Part shown: in pieces, positions 13,776 through 15,968 of the stretch
How the letters are laid out: the number at the start of each line of letters is the position of its first letter
Numbering within the stretch: position 1 is the first letter of the stretch
Source: Nitrososphaeraceae archaeon
GTDB lineage: Archaea > Thermoproteota > Nitrososphaeria > Nitrososphaerales > Nitrososphaeraceae
NCBI GenBank assembly: GCA_025922735.1
Contig: JAICHI010000007.1
Coordinates: 1 to 15,968 of the forward strand
DNA length: 15,968 nucleotides
Reading direction: 5' to 3'
Made by a program: the position numbers and the translations under genes
The notes under the pieces: generated by a model
Database searches by the model: none
Seen by the model: only the letters and a program-made list of their open reading frames with translations
What the model was told of the DNA's origin: nothing

Positions 13776-14014
13776 ATGCTTAATTTGTTTGTATTTGTAT
13801 TTGGTGTAGTAAAAACAACTTCTGTCGTAGAGGCTATAGAATTAAAGGAAAAAAGATAGCAGCGAAGAAAACTCTAGATACATGCTAACGTGAACTCATC
13901 GATACTTTTGCAGGTTTAATCATTGCTAATAAGGTTAAGCAATCCATTAATGGGAACAAAACTCTTTGCATAGCTGGATTGCCTCCACCTAAGAAAAAAG
14001 AGAACGTACTATGA
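13776..14014 (+). pseudogene. Second broken small-protein remnant
   Basis: The ATG at 13776 opens MLNLFVFVFGVVKTTSVVEA, then IELKEKR to a stop at 13857. The next frame continues KIAAKKTLDTC to an in-frame TAA at 13886-13888, then RELIDTFAGLIIANKVKQSI and NGNKTLCIAGLPPPKKKENV to TGA at 14012-14014. One frameshift and one nonsense codon separate the pieces. The N-terminus is hydrophobic like a signal peptide and the rest basic with a Pro-rich end. No family is recognised. Its stop overlaps the start of the beta-helix gene. Confidence 0.4.
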
Positions 14015-15390
14015 CTATTTTAAAAAGAAATTTTGTTGCTATAATTGCTCTTATTCTATTTTCTACGACTTTGGTATCAACTCAGCAAGTTCAATTTTCC
14101 GCTGCAAGCACTGCGTGTGTAGGCTATCAGGGAGGAGTAAACACTATTACCATAACCTGCGATGCATCCTTTCTAGATGTTGTTCAAGCCATAAGTGACC
14201 CTGCGATACTTGAGCAAGAAGTACAAGGCGGTCAGTACATTTTACATGCTAACTTGGAAGTAGCTGATGGAGTGACCTTTCAAATGACTTCAAATGGTGA
14301 CAATCTACGATACTTGAAGATTGCAGGTGCAAATGGAATAATAGTTTATGGAAAAATACTGGTAGATGGTGTAAAAATAACATCTTGGGATGTCTCTGAA
14401 GACGATATTATCCAACAAGATATGAACGGTACTATTAGTCGGGCGTACATCCAATTTGATGCAAGCGAAGGTGCTCAAATATTGAATTCAGAATTTGGAT
14501 ACCTTGGATATGATGAGCCTGGACGAAGAGGGTTTGACCTTTATGGTGGTGGAGGACCATCTCATGATATGGTGATAAGAGGTAGCACCTTTCATGATAT
14601 GTGGTTTGCATTTTATTCTAATGCAGCATATAATATTGTTGTTGATGGAAGCGAATATCATCATAATATAAGATATGCATTGGATCCTCATACTGCAACT
14701 TATAATATGAATATTACAAACAACTACCTTCATCACAATCGATATGGGGCAATTTGTTCGGATGATTGCTACAATATTCTCATTGAGGGAAATAGGGCAC
14801 ATCACAATACAGACGCTGGAATAGTCTTCTCAAGAAACATGACCAATTCAATCGCAAGAAATAATCATGTCTACAATGCAACTACAGGAATATCTCTCTC
14901 AGAATCTCCCAATAATCAAATTTACAATAACACAATTGAAAGAGCGGCTGATGAAGGAATACTTTTGTTCAATCCTGAAGTAATAGATGATGGCTTTACA
15001 GAGGGTAACATGGTCTATGACAATGTTATATCTAGCTCTGAGGATGGTATTAGAGCAACAAACAGTCATGATAATATTTTAGAGAATAATACGTTCGATG
15101 ACATAGAATCAAGCAAATACCTCCTATCACTGTATTCTAATATATTAATTCGTGGACAAAATTTTGATGATGTCCTAATAGCAGTGGGAGACCCAGCAAC
15201 AGAGAATCTTGTCGAAATTGTCGATTCAGGAATAATAGAAGTGACGGAAGAAGCAATTGATGATGAAGAAGAAGATGGTAATGAGGACGATGAAGAAGAG
15301 GAAGAGACTGTAGCAAACACTTACAATACAGACATTGAACGCTACAGCAAGATACTGAGTGATGGAGACAGTATTAGAGTCAACTCATAG
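14011..15390 (+). CDS. Secreted right-handed parallel beta-helix protein with acidic tail
   Basis: The 459-residue protein begins with a signal peptide (residues about 1-32: basic MTILKRN, then a hydrophobic core AIIALILFSTTLVS). Residues about 60-370 hold many beta-helix rungs recognisable by repeated Asn-rich turns, such as NITNNYLHHNRYGA, ILIEGNRAHHNTDAGIVFS and NNQIYNNTIERAADEGI. Proteins of this type (NosD/mannuronan-epimerase-like PbH1 repeats) bind or process surface polysaccharides; the catalytic residues cannot be identified here. Residues 413-432 are nearly all Glu/Asp, a probable divalent-cation or spacer segment, followed by a short tail without a membrane anchor or sorting signal. 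It probably acts outside the cell. It is AT-rich and stands beside decayed genes. Confidence 0.85.
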   Translation: MTILKRNFVAIIALILFSTTLVSTQQVQFSAASTACVGYQGGVNTITITCDASFLDVVQAISDPAILEQEVQGGQYILHANLEVADGVTFQMTSNGDNLRYLKIAGANGIIVYGKILVDGVKITSWDVSEDDIIQQDMNGTISRAYIQFDASEGAQILNSEFGYLGYDEPGRRGFDLYGGGGPSHDMVIRGSTFHDMWFAFYSNAAYNIVVDGSEYHHNIRYALDPHTATYNMNITNNYLHHNRYGAICSDDCYNILIEGNRAHHNTDAGIVFSRNMTNSIARNNHVYNATTGISLSESPNNQIYNNTIERAADEGILLFNPEVIDDGFTEGNMVYDNVISSSEDGIRATNSHDNILENNTFDDIESSKYLLSLYSNILIRGQNFDDVLIAVGDPATENLVEIVDSGIIEVTEEAIDDEEEDGNEDDEEEEETVANTYNTDIERYSKILSDGDSIRVNS

Positions 15391-15398
15391 AACTTCTG

Positions 15399-15419
15399 TA
15401 TTTTTTTATTTTATTTTTT
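15399..15419 (+). terminator. T-rich terminator after the beta-helix gene
   Basis: A nearly pure T tract (T7, then TTTT, then T6 interrupted by single A residues) begins 9 nt after the stop codon. It fits archaeal oligo-T termination. Confidence 0.6.
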
Positions 15420-15555
15420 AAGCTATTTTAACTTGGGCCAAATTCTTTGACTTTAAACCGACATTGCTTCTCTTCTTTTTTTGTGTTATATGTACCAATT
15501 GATTGCTTCTGCCATCAGATTGACTGTTGTTGTATTCTAGGCATGCATTATTCAT
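15418..15555 (-). CDS. Candidate 45-residue small protein
   Basis: On the minus strand an ATG at 15555 opens 45 codons to a TAA at 15418-15420, convergent with the beta-helix gene. The product starts MNNACLEYNNSQSDG and has a Lys-rich C-terminal half (THIS region includes ITQKKKRSNVG and LKSKNLAQVKIA). It has no Cys pair or membrane segment. A weak TATA-like string lies 30-40 nt upstream. It could be a real basic mini-protein or a chance frame; no family recognised. Confidence 0.25.
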   Translation of the reverse strand: MNNACLEYNNSQSDGRSNQLVHITQKKKRSNVGLKSKNLAQVKIA

Positions 15556-15619
15556 GCTATCTGAAGCCTGGATGATAAATCAAAGGTATAAGCTGATATT
15601 ATACATGACTTTTTCGTTG

Positions 15620-15634
15620 TTTTGACGGTCAAAA
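15620..15634. promoter_or_regulatory. Perfect palindrome TTTTGACGGTCAAAA
   Basis: Seven-base arms TTTTGAC/GTCAAAA surround a single G. Such a symmetric site suits a dimeric DNA-binding protein. It is not obviously placed in the promoter of a confident gene; the candidate minus-strand ORF starts 65 nt away. Confidence 0.35.
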
Positions 15635-15801
15635 TTGATAGTAGGGTCCTTTAACTGAACAGAGCCTTATGTAAGAAAAAATTTTACTGTCTATTCTGGT
15701 ATTGCTGCTACTTACTATCTTTGCCTTGCCCTAGTGACTTGTCAGATATCAATGCTATGAGATTTCAGATATTGCAAGCCTATTCATAAATCTTTTATTT
15801 A

Positions 15802-15821
15802 GCATTATTATCAAATAATGC
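15802..15821. repeat. Inverted repeat GCATTATT-atca-AATAATGC
   Basis: Perfect 8-bp arms with a 4-nt loop. The right arm contains the ATG of a possible short plus-strand frame at 15818, so the site could be an operator or a 5' hairpin. No T-run follows, so it is not a simple terminator. Confidence 0.4.
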
Positions 15822-15968
15822 AGTCCTCTATTGTATTTTATTCCTGTGACAGGGCGACAGGTGCGACTACTGATGATTATGCACACACTCTATGGCTAGG
15901 CTATCTACATTCAGAGACGTAAACAAACCTCCTACAAAAAACTGCTACCGAAGAAAGTAAAAAAAGAA
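15818..15968 (+). pseudogene. Possible broken small gene at the window edge
   Basis: The ATG at 15818 opens 34 codons (MQSSIVFYSCDRATG, then DDYAHTLWLGYLHSET) to TAA at 15920-15922. The next frame then reads KQTSYKKLLPKKVKKE and stays open to the window end. The two pieces look like one basic protein split by a frameshift. A TATA-like TTTTATTTA lies about 20 nt upstream. The rest lies outside the window, so this remains weak. Confidence 0.25.

Larger units (their letters stand above)
13290..14010. other. 721-bp stretch between the zinc-finger and beta-helix genes
   Basis: No intact gene is present. The stretch is AT-rich and holds, from the left, the palindrome and promoter of the minus-strand zinc-finger gene, then two plus-strand reading-frame chains broken by frameshifts and stops (13392-13757 and 13776-14014, listed as pseudogenes). 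The second chain ends in a TGA overlapping the ATG of the beta-helix gene. No TATA-like box was found 26 nt before the beta-helix start. Confidence 0.55.
15391..15968. other. 578-bp right-end stretch without a confident gene
   Basis: After the T-rich terminator this AT-rich stretch holds a candidate minus-strand mini-gene (15418-15555), the palindrome TTTTGACGGTCAAAA (15620-15634), the inverted repeat GCATTATT/AATAATGC (15802-15821), and a 34-codon plus frame from 15818 that may continue in the next frame to the window edge. No RNA gene was recognised. Confidence 0.55.

Noticed and set aside
1..15968. CRISPR array, insertion sequence or integrase
   Set aside because: No regularly spaced repeats, terminal inverted repeats with a transposase, or recombinase motifs were seen in any frame.

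Overview
The window looks like a chromosomal piece of an ammonia-oxidising-type archaeon of the Thaumarchaeota (Nitrososphaeria), most likely in or near the Nitrososphaerales. The main evidence is an ESCRT-III-like CdvB division protein, an adenosylcobalamin-type (class II) ribonucleotide reductase beside a winged-helix/ATP-cone/NrdD-like protein, a very small C2H2 zinc-finger protein, and archaeal TATA-like boxes about 25-33 nt upstream of several start codons with no Shine-Dalgarno sequence, as expected for leaderless mRNAs. The assignment is inferred from gene content and protein style; no 16S gene or other taxonomic marker is present.

Layout. 1-165: the 3' end of a probable DUF35-type OB-fold protein. 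166-659: a gene-poor spacer with a TTC microsatellite, three consecutive hairpins and a possible broken minus-strand reading frame. 660-1268: a short CdvB paralogue. 1373-6693: a nucleotide-metabolism block holding a winged-helix + ATP-cone protein with a catalytically dead NrdD-like body, the class II ribonucleotide reductase NrdJ, and a 61-residue zinc-ribbon protein. 6815-7447: a winged-helix membrane-anchored protein with a Gly-rich tail, whose 3' end overlaps the convergent znuB-like gene. 7437-9980 (minus strand): a tight zinc/manganese-type ABC importer operon (binding protein, ATPase, permease). 10075-11499: a divergent NikR-like regulator followed by a MurG/GT28-like glycosyltransferase. 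11749-12603: NAD synthetase. 12604-14010: an AT-rich stretch of reading-frame debris containing one intact small C2H2 zinc-finger gene. 14011-15390: a secreted right-handed beta-helix protein with an acidic tail. 15391-15968: mostly non-coding, with two candidate small ORFs and two good inverted repeats.

How the genes fit together. The NrdD-like protein keeps the nucleotide-sensing ATP-cone and a DNA-binding winged helix. It has no cysteine between residues 181 and 618 and no glycyl-radical loop, so it looks like a dNTP/ATP-sensing regulator built from a dead reductase, functionally analogous to bacterial NrdR, sitting directly upstream of nrdJ. The metal importer faces a NikR-family repressor across a 94-bp promoter region in which two identical 10-bp repeats flank the importer's TATA-like box; this is a plausible regulator-target pair. 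From about 11.5 kb rightward the DNA is visibly more AT-rich and gene-poor, consistent with accessory or decaying sequence.
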